A DNA stretch of 64,000 bases from Haloterrigena sp. H1 (GTDB lineage Archaea; Halobacteriota; Halobacteria; Halobacteriales; Natrialbaceae): NCBI RefSeq assembly GCF_005938085.1, contig NZ_SMZK01000003.1, positions 1 to 64,000 on the forward strand, written 5' to 3'. Below are positions 9,409-18,108 of this stretch, piece after piece. Positions within the stretch are counted from its first letter, which is position 1. Each line of letters opens with the position of its first letter. The position numbers and the translations under genes are program-made. The notes beneath the pieces were generated by a model. That model was not told where the DNA came from, did no database searches, and saw only the letters and a list, made by a program, of their open reading frames with translations.

Positions 9409-10472
9409 CAGTCGTCTGCGGCTGCGGGTTCTTCGCTCGCGTAGTGGTCCTCGAGCCCGAACTGCTGGCTGATCTCGTCGTCCTGGAGCGTCTGCCGTTT
9501 CGCCTCGATGTCGATGTCGTAGAGGTCGGCGATGTTCTCGCCCATGACCTTCTTTTTCGTCTCGAGGTCCCACTCGACGCCGTACTCCGCGCGGTGTTCC
9601 TCGGTGAGTTCGGCCTCGAGGACCTCCTCGACGAGCCAGTCGGGGTTCCACAGCGCGTAGTCCGAACCGAAGAGGACGCGATCCTCACCGAGCCACCACA
9701 GCAGTTCGGACATGATCTCGGAGAACTTGCCCGGCCGGTTCTGGGCGAACGGTGCGGCGACGGCCAGTCCGCCGTAGACGTTCGTCTCCTGGGCGGCGAT
9801 CCAGCAGAAGTCGTCCAGCCGTGGCAGGCCGACGTGCTCGACGATGAAGTTGAGTTCCGGGAACGACGAGGCCGCATCGTCGACGTCTTTTACGTCGAAC
9901 GCGTCGCGGTTGAGGGGGCGGATCGTCGGTCCTTTGTGAGCGTGGATGTTCTCGATCCCGAGTTCCTGACACTTCTCCAAGAACTCGAAGGCGTCCTCGT
10001 CGTCGAGTCGCCACCCTTTCGAGTCACCGCGCCACTCGGCGGTATAGAGCTTGACGCCGGGGATATCGTATTTCTCATGGAGTTCCTCGAGGTACTCGAG
10101 ACCCTCCTCGCCGTCACGGGGATCGAAGGTACCGTTCAGGATGAACCGCTCGGGGTGTTCGGTCGCGAGTTCGGCGTTTTGCTCGGTGGTGTTGAACCCG
10201 TCGTCGTAAAAGTCGGTGAGGTACGTCGGCTGGAAAATCGCCATGTCGGCGGCGGCGTTGCCGAACAGGTCCTCGACCATCCGGTCAGCGCCGTACTTGC
10301 GGTACTCGTCTATGTCCCACTCGCGCTCCTCGGGTGTGAACGTCGTGTGATAGTCGTAGAAACACTGGATGAACTCTTCCCCTCCCTGGTGTTTGATATT
10401 CTCCTCCGTCGCGTCCCACAGGTGTACGTGGCCATCGATGACGAAGATTTCCTCTCCGTTGTGCTGATACAT
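9408..10472 (-). CDS. amidohydrolase_2-family TIM-barrel metal hydrolase
   Basis: 354 residues from MYQHNGEEIFVIDGHVHLW; an upstream in-frame ATG at 10502 would add ten residues. Metal ligands of the amidohydrolase-2 family are visible: HVH near the N-terminus, H in NIHAHKGPT, H in FIVEHVGLPRL and D in LFGSDYALW. Related ACMSD-type enzymes decarboxylate or hydrolyse small acids. In actinobacterial propane/phenol monooxygenase clusters a similar hydrolase and a DUF59 protein flank the oxygenase and support its assembly or the pathway. No oxygenase is present here. It is divergent from the alcohol dehydrogenase gene. Confidence 0.8.
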   Translation of the reverse strand: MYQHNGEEIFVIDGHVHLWDATEENIKHQGGEEFIQCFYDYHTTFTPEEREWDIDEYRKYGADRMVEDLFGNAAADMAIFQPTYLTDFYDDGFNTTEQNAELATEHPERFILNGTFDPRDGEEGLEYLEELHEKYDIPGVKLYTAEWRGDSKGWRLDDEDAFEFLEKCQELGIENIHAHKGPTIRPLNRDAFDVKDVDDAASSFPELNFIVEHVGLPRLDDFCWIAAQETNVYGGLAVAAPFAQNRPGKFSEIMSELLWWLGEDRVLFGSDYALWNPDWLVEEVLEAELTEEHRAEYGVEWDLETKKKVMGENIADLYDIDIEAKRQTLQDDEISQQFGLEDHYASEEPAAADD

Positions 10473-10658
10473 CGCACCATGCACATCGATACCACTACAC
10501 ATTACTCTTTTTCAGGAGGAGATGAATGCTACACTCGGATCGGTTTTCGCGGCCAAAATTAACGGCTGTGGATAGTAGTATCAAATCAAAAATACTCACG
10601 CGACACGAGATGCGAGGGGAACGTTATCACGGATGACGATGAACTGTGTGTCAGTCCC

Positions 10659-11701
10659 ATGCAAGCAGCCAGACTCCACGAATACACCGACGACATGAGC
10701 AACGCGCTCTCGATCGACGATATCGACCGGCCGGACATCGAGCGATCCGACGGCGTGTTAGTCGAGGTCGAGGGCGCGGGTTGGTGTCAGACAGACAATC
10801 ACATCATCGAGGGATGTGGGAAGAGTACGCCCCACAGGATCTGCCGATGACGCTGGGCCACGAAAACGCGGGGATCGTCGCCGAAACTGGCGACGAGGTG
10901 ACGCTGGTCGAAGAAGGCGATCCAGTGATCTGCCATCCCGTCCAGACCTGTGGTATCTGCCGACCCTGCCGGCTCGGCGAGGACATGTACTGCAAAAACA
11001 GCGCGTTCAACGGCCTCACGACCAACGGCGGCTTCGCCGAGTACCTCCAGACGAACGAGCGCGCCGTGATTCCGCTGCCCGACGGCGTCGATCCGACCGA
11101 CATCGCCCCCCACGCAGACGCGGGGATCACGGCCTACCACGCCGTCAAGAAGGCGGTCGACGAACTGAATCCCGGCGACACCAGCGTCGTGATCGGCGTC
11201 GGCGGTCTCGGCCACATCGGGCTGCAGTGTCTCGAGGCGATGAGCGCCGCGGACATCGTCGCCGTCGACATCAAAGACGAGGCACTCGAGCTGGCCGAGG
11301 ACCTGGGTGCGCGCCACACCGTCAACACCGCCGACGAGGACCTTCCGGACGTCATCGCCGATCTGACCGATGACGATGGAGCCCAACAGGTCATCGACTT
11401 CGTCGGCGGCGACGAGACGACCAGCTTGGCACCTGAAATCGTCGCTGCCGGCGGCGACCACCACGTCGTCGGCTACGGCGGCCACATCCACGAACCCAGT
11501 CAGGCCCTGGTCAACGGCGAGTTCGCCTACCGGGGGACGCTGGTCGGCAAGTACGCCGAACTACAGGAACTCGTCGCCCTTGTCGACCGCGGCGAGGTCG
11601 AACTACGTACCGAACGCCACGATCTCGGCGAGATCAACACGGTCGCCGAACGCCTCGAGCACAACGAAATCGAAGGCCGGGCGGTCATCCTCCCGCCCTG
11701 A
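10659..11701 (+). CDS. zinc-dependent alcohol dehydrogenase (one apparent 1-base deletion)
   Basis: MDR-superfamily NAD(P)-dependent alcohol dehydrogenase. The N-terminal part MQAARLHEYTDD ... GAGWCQTDNHIIEG contains the catalytic zinc cysteine. One base is missing near 10813; after it the frame continues MWEEYAPQDLPMTLGHENAG, with the second zinc ligand in GHE. The structural zinc site is C-G-I-C-RP-C ... YC. The Rossmann loop is GVGGLGHIGLQCLEA. With the base restored the enzyme is 347 residues. The ORF-only start at about 10816 would lose the catalytic cysteine and is wrong. Gene neighbours suggest oxidation of a small secondary alcohol, which is inference. Confidence 0.85.
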
Positions 11702-11798
11702 GCCAGCCGGTGGGTGCGACGCTGACGGCTCGTCTCGAACCGGCAGCCGCGAAGCCGACCGGCACTACACTCTTGCCGGAGCACGTGATACGGCACCC

Positions 11799-13148
11799 AT
11801 GGCGACGCTCGAGGAACCCATTGAGATCGGCGGTGTGACGGTCTCCAACCGGCTCTATCGCGCACCCTTACTCGAGTGTGCGGGCAACGGTCCCGGCGCG
11901 GTCGAGGCGCTGATCGACGACCTCGAACCGGCCGCCGAGTCGGGTGTCGGGCTCATCTGCCAAGGCGCGACGATCGTCCGCGGCGAGGGCGGCTGTGCCG
12001 CGCCGGGGATGACCCGCGTTCACGATCCCGACTTCGTCGCCCGGCTCTCCCGGCTGACCGACCGGATTCACGACCACGGAAGCCGGATTTTTATCCAGCT
12101 CGAGCACGGGGGCCTGCGAAGCATGGAGACCTGGCACGCCGAGTACCGGACGGAGCATCCGGGCCTCGAACAGCTCGCGGTGTCGGAACCGCCGTGGCAG
12201 TTGCAACTGCTGGATCGGATCGGCTTCCTCGAGTACGATCCACACGTCCTCTCGACGGCGGAGGTGTACGACCTCGCCGCTGACTTCGGCCGCGCGGCGG
12301 CTCGCGCCGTCGACGCAGGCTACGACGGGATTCACCTCGCCGGGGCAAACATGGGGATCGTCCAGCAGTTTCTCTCGCCGTTTTACAACCGACGAGACGA
12401 CGAGTTCGGCGGCTCACCCGAGGCTCGTCTCGCGTTCCTCGCGGTCGTCCACGACGAGATCCGCGAGCGGGCGGGCGACGTACCGGTGGTGACCAAGGTA
12501 CCCGCCGAGACGCCCGCCCCGCCCGCGCCCATCGTTCGGCGGAAACTCTCGCTCGCGGATGGGATCGAAATCGCCCGCCGACTCGAGCGGATCGGCTACG
12601 ACGCGGTCGTCCCGGTCCAGACGTCGGTCACCTGGGACATGAGCATCGTCCGCGGGGCGTATCCTGCGAGGGCATGGGAGAACGAAGCGTTGTGCGAGGA
12701 GTACGACGCCGCGTTCGGCGGCCCGACGCGGCGGCGACTGGTCGCACTGGCCAACCGGATCCAATCGTTGCAGTACGACTTCGAACCCGCGTGGAACGAG
12801 GCGTTCTGCCGGCGCGTCCGCGAGCAAGTGTCCATCCCGGTGCTGGCGGAGGGCGGGATCCGCGAGCGGCGACAGATGGGTCGATTACTGGGCGACTCGA
12901 GCGAGGATGAACCACCTGCCTGCGACATGGTCGGGATGGCCCGGCCCTTCTACGCCGAGCCGCGGCTGGGGGCGCGACTGCTCGAGGTCGAATCGAGCGG
13001 CGAGAACCCGGGCGTCGTCTGCGAGAGTTGCAACAACTGTACAGTGCCACAGGTGACCGGTGCACCGGGGATCTGTCGGACGCCAAGCGTGCTGCGAAAG
13101 CGGGGCGACCTCGAGCGAGCGGGGGCGTACGAACGGCCCGAGCAGTAG
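11799..13148 (+). CDS. NADH:flavin oxidoreductase / old yellow enzyme family with Fe-S site
   Basis: 449 residues. The FMN-binding TIM barrel has LYRAPLLECAG near the N-terminus, the FIQLEHGGL motif, and GYDGIHLAGANMGIVQQFLSPFYNRR, where the usual HGAH is HLAGAN, so one active-site histidine is replaced. Near the C-terminus CESCNNC plus a cysteine 12 residues on resembles the [4Fe-4S] ligands of 2,4-dienoyl-CoA reductase and TMADH-type enzymes. However, the C-terminal FAD/NAD domain of those long forms is absent. It follows the alcohol dehydrogenase by about 100 bases and may be cotranscribed. Substrate unknown. Confidence 0.82.
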   Translation: MATLEEPIEIGGVTVSNRLYRAPLLECAGNGPGAVEALIDDLEPAAESGVGLICQGATIVRGEGGCAAPGMTRVHDPDFVARLSRLTDRIHDHGSRIFIQLEHGGLRSMETWHAEYRTEHPGLEQLAVSEPPWQLQLLDRIGFLEYDPHVLSTAEVYDLAADFGRAAARAVDAGYDGIHLAGANMGIVQQFLSPFYNRRDDEFGGSPEARLAFLAVVHDEIRERAGDVPVVTKVPAETPAPPAPIVRRKLSLADGIEIARRLERIGYDAVVPVQTSVTWDMSIVRGAYPARAWENEALCEEYDAAFGGPTRRRLVALANRIQSLQYDFEPAWNEAFCRRVREQVSIPVLAEGGIRERRQMGRLLGDSSEDEPPACDMVGMARPFYAEPRLGARLLEVESSGENPGVVCESCNNCTVPQVTGAPGICRTPSVLRKRGDLERAGAYERPEQ

Positions 13149-13152
13149 CCGT

Positions 13153-13908
13153 TCAGGGCGTCACGGTAGTGCTCGTCAGTTCCTCGAGCGTTCCCTCGAC
13201 AGTGTACTCGGGTGCGTCGACTCTGAACCGCGAGTCGGTCGCGCCCGCGTAATGGAGTTGCAGAGTGTACGAGCCGTCGTCAGCGATCGGCGCTGCCTCG
13301 AGCCGATCCGCGTCGAGTTGCTCGAGTCTGACCAGGCTGCCGGCGTAGGCAGGATCAGACTGACCCTGAATCGTGTAGGTCGCCCGATCTGCAGACACGT
13401 TCGCGCCCTCGATCGGATAGTCGCGGTCGAGCCACGCACCGAATCCGTCATCAAGCGCATAGACTTCCTCGTAGCCGTCTTCGATCAGTTTTGCAGCACG
13501 CAATCCAGAGAGGTGGTGTGGACAGCCACAGTACGTGACGATTCGCTCGCTTTTGGACCAGTCAGCGACCGGATCGCCATCGGGCGTGTACGGCGGTGCA
13601 GTACTCAGGACCGCGCCAGCGATGTGGGATTTCTCGTACTGCGAGGAACCGCGTGCATCGGCGATCCGGGCCTCGTGTCGCTGGTACCAGTAGAAGACAT
13701 CCTCGATCGGGGCCAGTGGAACCTCGATACCTTCGAAGCCTTCGAACACCTGTGTCTGATACGAACTGGTATCGATCGATTTCGCGTCGGGTTCGGTTCC
13801 CGGTTCCGGGCCGTATCCGTTGTCGCCACCAGCGTCGCCGCCGAGACAACCCGCAAGCTCGCCGAGAGCGACCGTCCCGCCGACAGCGAGGAAGATCCGT
13901 CGATTCAT
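13153..13908 (-). CDS. rhodanese-domain lipoprotein
   Basis: 251 residues. The N-terminus MNRRIFLAVGGTVALGELAGC has a twin arginine and a lipobox (LAGC), so it is probably exported and anchored by lipid. The rhodanese domain (about 60-170) has DARGSSQYEKSHIAGAV and the active-site loop VTYCGCPHHLSG with the catalytic cysteine. A C-terminal beta-rich domain (about 175-251) follows. Its stop is four bases from the stop of the convergent oxidoreductase gene. Likely handles sulfane sulfur outside the membrane; the acceptor is unknown. Confidence 0.8.
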   Translation of the reverse strand: MNRRIFLAVGGTVALGELAGCLGGDAGGDNGYGPEPGTEPDAKSIDTSSYQTQVFEGFEGIEVPLAPIEDVFYWYQRHEARIADARGSSQYEKSHIAGAVLSTAPPYTPDGDPVADWSKSERIVTYCGCPHHLSGLRAAKLIEDGYEEVYALDDGFGAWLDRDYPIEGANVSADRATYTIQGQSDPAYAGSLVRLEQLDADRLEAAPIADDGSYTLQLHYAGATDSRFRVDAPEYTVEGTLEELTSTTVTP

Positions 13909-14038
13909 ACTGGCTAGCTACCGACGGCGATGAGATATGATTTCTGGTGGCTGGAAAGTTACCGGCGGACCCCTTCGTTTCGACTGGAAATCGGCAGCGG
14001 GGGCTGAGAAGGTGCTCGAGTTGAAACGAGAGAGAAGT

Positions 14039-14110
14039 AGTCCATCCTGGATTCGAACCAGGGTCGAAGCCCCCAGAAGGCTTCAGGATTGGCCACTACC
14101 CCAATGGACT
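14039..14110 (-). tRNA. tRNA-Gln (anticodon CUG)
   Basis: A 72-nt cloverleaf on the minus strand. The acceptor stem AGTCCAT pairs with ATGGACT. The anticodon stem AAGCC/GGCTT encloses TTCTGGG, giving anticodon CTG. The T arm has GGTTCGAATCC. CCA is not encoded and no intron is seen. Identity was assigned from the anticodon only. Confidence 0.92.
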
Positions 14111-14243
14111 TGACATGTTTCGTCGGTCTCTATTACCGACGACGTACCTGTTTGTAGTCGGGGTTCGTATTAGAGTGTTACGAACTCGGTCGGAACCAAT
14201 ATGAGAAGACACTTCAATCTACCTTCGTCCCTTGTAGCGATTA

Positions 14244-15106
14244 TCACGACGATAGATCGGCGTGTTCCGTGCGGTGGCAGTTCGCACAGAGAACAGAACA
14301 TCGCTCAATCTCCGTGTGAATTCGCTCTTTCGTTCGGTCATCCGAGACCAATCGTGCGATAGTAGACTCCTTCTCATCTTCTTTGTGATGAAAATCTAAG
14401 CAGGCTGGATCCGACTCCCTGCATCGTTCACAGCCTCCGATGGCGCGTTTTCGGTCATGCACCCATCGTCGGCGTTCACATTGCAGTGGCTCGTAGTGTT
14501 CTTTGCGGTGACAATTCGCACAGAGAACGATACACCTCTTGATTTCGTCGCGAAGGGCGTCTTTTCCGTAGCCAAACGTGACCATGCGACCGACCGCCAT
14601 CTCCTTCGTCGTTTCGTCGGTGTGATGGAAATCGAGACACGCCGGAGTACCGACTTCACAACGCGAACACCCCCGTTTCCGTTTCACCTGATTGAGCCAC
14701 GAACGAAGCCGAGATCGACGGCGTAACGATCGTTCGGTATTCCACTCGACGTTTCGATAGTGCCACCGCTGGTCAACCGAGAGGTCCTCCCAAACGAGAT
14801 CGGAAGGGAGATCGACATTATCCGGCTTTGGCTTCACGCGAGATCCAGTGGGCGGAGCCGTCTCCAGCCCTGCCTTCTCTTTCGCATCGTTCCAGCCACC
14901 ACACGTCCGAATAATCGTCGCAGAAGCCGGCGTCAACCCCAACTCCTCGTACTGTGCTTTCGTCGGCGACTCGCCGAGCCGATCGGCGGCCTCCGAAGGG
15001 CCTCGAGACACTCGTCGTCCGTCGTCACACTGCCGTTCGCCGCGTTATCACCGATAAACTCTCGCCCGATACTGGCGAATTCGACCGCTCGAGCGCGAAC
15101 CGACAT
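14244..15106 (-). pseudogene. HNH protein with homing-endonuclease-associated repeat and two zinc/HNH modules (one apparent frameshift)
   Basis: The start at 15106 ([17 protein letters not shown]) leads to DDECLEALR near 15000, where one G is missing. The rest is in another frame. The N-terminal part carries one repeat of the type [37 protein letters not shown], found in homing endonucleases and DNA-binding proteins. Then come two near-identical modules, CSRC...CLDFHH...CIVLCANCHRKEH and CERC...CLDFHHKEDEKES...CSVLCANCHRTEH, each with the zinc cysteines and histidines of HNH-like folds. The tandem duplication is unusual. It is divergent from purO with 31 bases between the starts. Confidence 0.7.
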
Positions 15107-15137
15107 TCCTTTTCCCCTCTCTCGCGCACCTGCGAGT

Positions 15138-15728
15138 ATGTACGTCGGACGATTCGTCGTCGTCGGCCCCGAGGTCGGCGCATACCGCGTCTCTTCACGC
15201 TCGTTCCCCAACCGCGAGATCACCGCTCGAGAGGAAGCACTCACCGTCGGCCCGACCGATGACGCCCCCGAGACGGACAACCCCTACGTCTCCTACAACT
15301 GCCTGCGCGTCGTCGAGACGCCGACGGGCGAGACGGCTGCCTTCGGCAACGGCTCGCATGTCGACCCGATCGCGGAGAAACTCGAGCTCGGCTATCCCGC
15401 CCGCGACGCGCTCGCGGAGAGCCTGCTGGCGCTGGATTACGAAAAGGACGACTACGACACGCCCCGGATCGCCGCGACGATCGGCGACGACGGCGAGGCC
15501 ATGATCGGCACGGTTCGCAAGGACGCGCTGCTCGTCGAGACCGTCGACGAGCCGACGCTGGTCGCGACCTACGAGAAAGATGCCCCCGAAGCGTTCGGTC
15601 TCGAGGCCGATAGCGCCGCGACAGCCGCAAGCGAGGTCTACGACCACGAGTTCGAACACGCAGTCTGTGCAGCCGGCGTCGCACTGACTGACGACGGATT
15701 CGAGACGGCGATCGAGAACGGCAACTGA
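15138..15728 (+). CDS. purO: archaeal IMP cyclohydrolase
   Basis: 196 residues. Closes the purine ring, converting FAICAR to IMP, the last step of purine synthesis in archaea that lack the PurH cyclohydrolase domain. Recognised by [26 protein letters not shown] at the N-terminus, then [10 protein letters not shown] and [44 protein letters not shown]. Full length and intact, in contrast to several neighbours. Confidence 0.92.
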   Translation: MYVGRFVVVGPEVGAYRVSSRSFPNREITAREEALTVGPTDDAPETDNPYVSYNCLRVVETPTGETAAFGNGSHVDPIAEKLELGYPARDALAESLLALDYEKDDYDTPRIAATIGDDGEAMIGTVRKDALLVETVDEPTLVATYEKDAPEAFGLEADSAATAASEVYDHEFEHAVCAAGVALTDDGFETAIENGN

Positions 15729-15879
15729 GCGGCACCGCTCGTTTTGCTCGCTGAAATCACCAGCCCAGCGTAGCTATCGCTCCCGAACGAGTGTCGGCAA
15801 ACTCTGGGCCATCGACCGCCCACCGCTCTGCCCACCTGCTGGATAACGTACAAATCACTGGCACCTGTTAGCTGTAGGC

Positions 15880-16548
15880 ATGAAGGTCGGACTCATCTCG
15901 GACGTCCACGGGAATCGTGTCGCGCTCGAGGCCGTCCTCGAAGACATGCCGCCGGTCGACGAACTGTGCTGTGCGGGGGACGTCGTGGGCTACAACCCCT
16001 GGCCGGCCGACTGCGTCGACGCGCTTCGGGAACGGGACGTGCCGACAGTGATGGGCAACCACGACGCCGCCGTCGCCGCGGAGACGCCCTTCCGGTTCAA
16101 CGGGATGGCACAGGCTGGCGTCGAACACGCGGAAACGCAGCTCTCGGCCGACCAGCTCGAGTGGCTCGCGTCGCTCCCGGACGAACGGCGCGTCTGCGAC
16201 GGGCGGGTGAAACTCGTCCACGGGCATCCGGACGATCCGGACCGCTACACCCGATACACCTACCCACAGGAGTTCACGTCGCGGCTGCTCGACGATGAAG
16301 ACGTGCTAGTGCTCGGCCACACCCACGTGCAAGGCGTCGAGCGGTTCGCGGAGGGGATCGTCGTCAACCCCGGCAGCGTCGGCCAGCCCCGCGACGGGGA
16401 TCCGCGGGCGGGATACGCCGTCGTGGATCTCGAGGCGCTGACCGTCGACACCCACCGCGTCGAGTACGACGTCGAGGCGGTGCAGGAAGCAGTCAGCGAG
16501 ACCGGGCTGCCCGACCGCATCGGCACGCGGCTGGCTCGTGGCGAGTGA
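15880..16548 (+). CDS. YfcE-like metallophosphoesterase
   Basis: 222 residues with all motifs of the calcineurin-like superfamily: DVHGN (8-12), GDVVGYNP, GNHDA, HGHP and GHTH, which bind two metals. Short members of this type hydrolyse phosphodiesters or serve as putative bis(monophosphate) hydrolases; the natural substrate is not known. The 3' end is overlapped on the other strand by the open tail of the helicase gene, by 56 bases. Confidence 0.85.
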   Translation: MKVGLISDVHGNRVALEAVLEDMPPVDELCCAGDVVGYNPWPADCVDALRERDVPTVMGNHDAAVAAETPFRFNGMAQAGVEHAETQLSADQLEWLASLPDERRVCDGRVKLVHGHPDDPDRYTRYTYPQEFTSRLLDDEDVLVLGHTHVQGVERFAEGIVVNPGSVGQPRDGDPRAGYAVVDLEALTVDTHRVEYDVEAVQEAVSETGLPDRIGTRLARGE

Positions 16549-18028
16549 GCCGGCACGCGACTACAGAAATGGTGCCTTTTACACTCCCACCACGGCTACG
16601 CTCAGATATGGTATCCACCGGCCCGACTGTATGTACCGATCGGAACCAGCCACGGCACGTCGTGGGCCGGTGTTGTCGCTTGCAGTCTGCTCCACCGGGG
16701 GCCGGCTGGCGGTCATCTGTCGGCCGGAGGATGCGTCCAAGCCGCTGGGCATACTGCCGCTTCGAAGCACTTCCCGACAGGATAATCCCCACGTTCGCAG
16801 CGGGAACGTCAATCCCCTCGTCGAGCACCTGAGACGTTGCCAGCATCGAGTACTCGCCAGTCCGGAATCGCTCGAGAATCTCGGTGCGCTCGTCCGTCTT
16901 CGTTTGATGGGTAATGCAGGGGACGATGAACTCCTGAGAGATTTCGTAGGCAAAGTCATTGTTCGCAGTGAATATTATTGCGCGATCGTCGTGGTGACGT
17001 TTGAGCAGGTTATCGAGCGTCTCGAGTTTTTTCTCTGCCGTTCGGGCGATGCGTTCGGCGCGCTGCTTGGCGATGAGTGCCCGCCGTCCCTTCGGATCGT
17101 AGGACGTCCGTTTGAGGAACTCCTGATAACCCTCCTCTTTCCAGAGATCAAACTCGTGGCTATCGACGTAGTCGCGATAGATCTGGTACTCCTCGTCGTA
17201 TGTCTCCCGTTCCTCTGGCGTGAGCTCGACAGACATGTGGATGGTTTCGTACTCGCTGAGGTACTCGCCAGCAAGTTCGTCGACAGCCTCTTCATAAACA
17301 ACCGGACCGATGAGATCCTCGAGGAGCTCATGCTTTCCGTCAGGCCGTTCGTAGGTAGCAGTCAGTCCCAACCGATACGGTGCAATCGTCATCTCGGGAA
17401 TCTGCTGGTATGTCGGCGCTGGCAGGTGATGTTCTTCGTCGACGACGAGTAAGCCGAACTGGTCGCCGTATTCGTTGATGTAGCGGTAGGCGCTATCGTA
17501 GGTGGTGACGGTAATCGCGGTGACTTCGTGGCTGCCGCCGCCGAGAACGCCGATCGGCTCTGTGAGTTGATCGCCAAAGGCGTTGGTGAGTGTGGCGTGC
17601 CACTGATTCATCAGGTCAATCGTCGGTGTCACGACAAGCGCACTCACGCCGGCGTCAGCGATTGCCTGCAGTCCAAGAAAGGTCTTCCCGCTGCCAGTCG
17701 GGAGAACAACACTCCCTCGACGGCTGTGGTCGATCCAGGCGTCGAGGGCGGCCTGCTGATAGTCACGCGGTTCGATGTGGAGCGCCGGTGTCAGATCGAG
17801 TTCTGGATAACTTCGGGCAGCATCGTGGAGAGACATAGAACGTGGTAACGCATCTTCGAGTGTTGTCTGTCCGTTGCTGTCGGACCAGCCACCAGCCCAC
17901 TCAAGAAGTTCCCGATACCGATAGGCCTGCACGCGGTACTCATCAATGCGATCGTCCCACTCCGCAAAGGGGACCTCGGCAGGCGCATCTTGGAGCACGA
18001 GTGTCCCGTCGTCGAAATCGATCCGCAT
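16493..18028 (-). CDS. Rad25/XPB-like superfamily 2 helicase with aberrant C-terminus
   Basis: 511 residues as read. The N-terminal damage-recognition-like part is followed by Walker A PTGSGKT, the DEEH box (VVDEEHHLPAP), GLTATYERPDG, a ThM-like helical insert (about 270-360), SQVLDEGIDVP and motif VI KRQYAQRLGRILRPTDDR. After LRPTDDRQPA (about 16735) the family pattern stops. The remaining 80 residues are basic, cysteine-rich and overlap the neighbouring gene, which is unlike real haloarchaeal XPB tails. Either a frameshift or a recombination junction replaced the natural end. The body is clearly an XPB-type helicase, often carried on haloarchaeal plasmids near replication genes. Confidence 0.82.
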   Translation of the reverse strand: MRIDFDDGTLVLQDAPAEVPFAEWDDRIDEYRVQAYRYRELLEWAGGWSDSNGQTTLEDALPRSMSLHDAARSYPELDLTPALHIEPRDYQQAALDAWIDHSRRGSVVLPTGSGKTFLGLQAIADAGVSALVVTPTIDLMNQWHATLTNAFGDQLTEPIGVLGGGSHEVTAITVTTYDSAYRYINEYGDQFGLLVVDEEHHLPAPTYQQIPEMTIAPYRLGLTATYERPDGKHELLEDLIGPVVYEEAVDELAGEYLSEYETIHMSVELTPEERETYDEEYQIYRDYVDSHEFDLWKEEGYQEFLKRTSYDPKGRRALIAKQRAERIARTAEKKLETLDNLLKRHHDDRAIIFTANNDFAYEISQEFIVPCITHQTKTDERTEILERFRTGEYSMLATSQVLDEGIDVPAANVGIILSGSASKRQYAQRLGRILRPTDDRQPAPGGADCKRQHRPTTCRGWFRSVHTVGPVDTISERSRGGSVKGTISVVACRLTRHEPAACRCGRAARSR

Positions 18029-18108
18029 TCGGTGTGTAGTTCGAAGGGGCCAATCGGGTTGAGTCTATGGATTCCAGGTACCACCTCAAACGCGATGGCT
18101 AGGTGCGG

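Noticed and set aside
8560..9444. Plus-strand frames opposite the MIP18 gene
   Set aside because: They mirror the codon structure of the minus-strand gene and have no recognisable family.
9393..10562. 389-codon plus-strand frame opposite the amidohydrolase
   Set aside because: Its Val/Leu/Glu-rich pattern is the usual antisense shadow in GC-rich genomes. The amidohydrolase metal motifs are on the minus strand.
13060..13917. 285-codon plus-strand frame opposite the rhodanese lipoprotein
   Set aside because: Shadow; the minus strand carries a lipobox and the catalytic cysteine.
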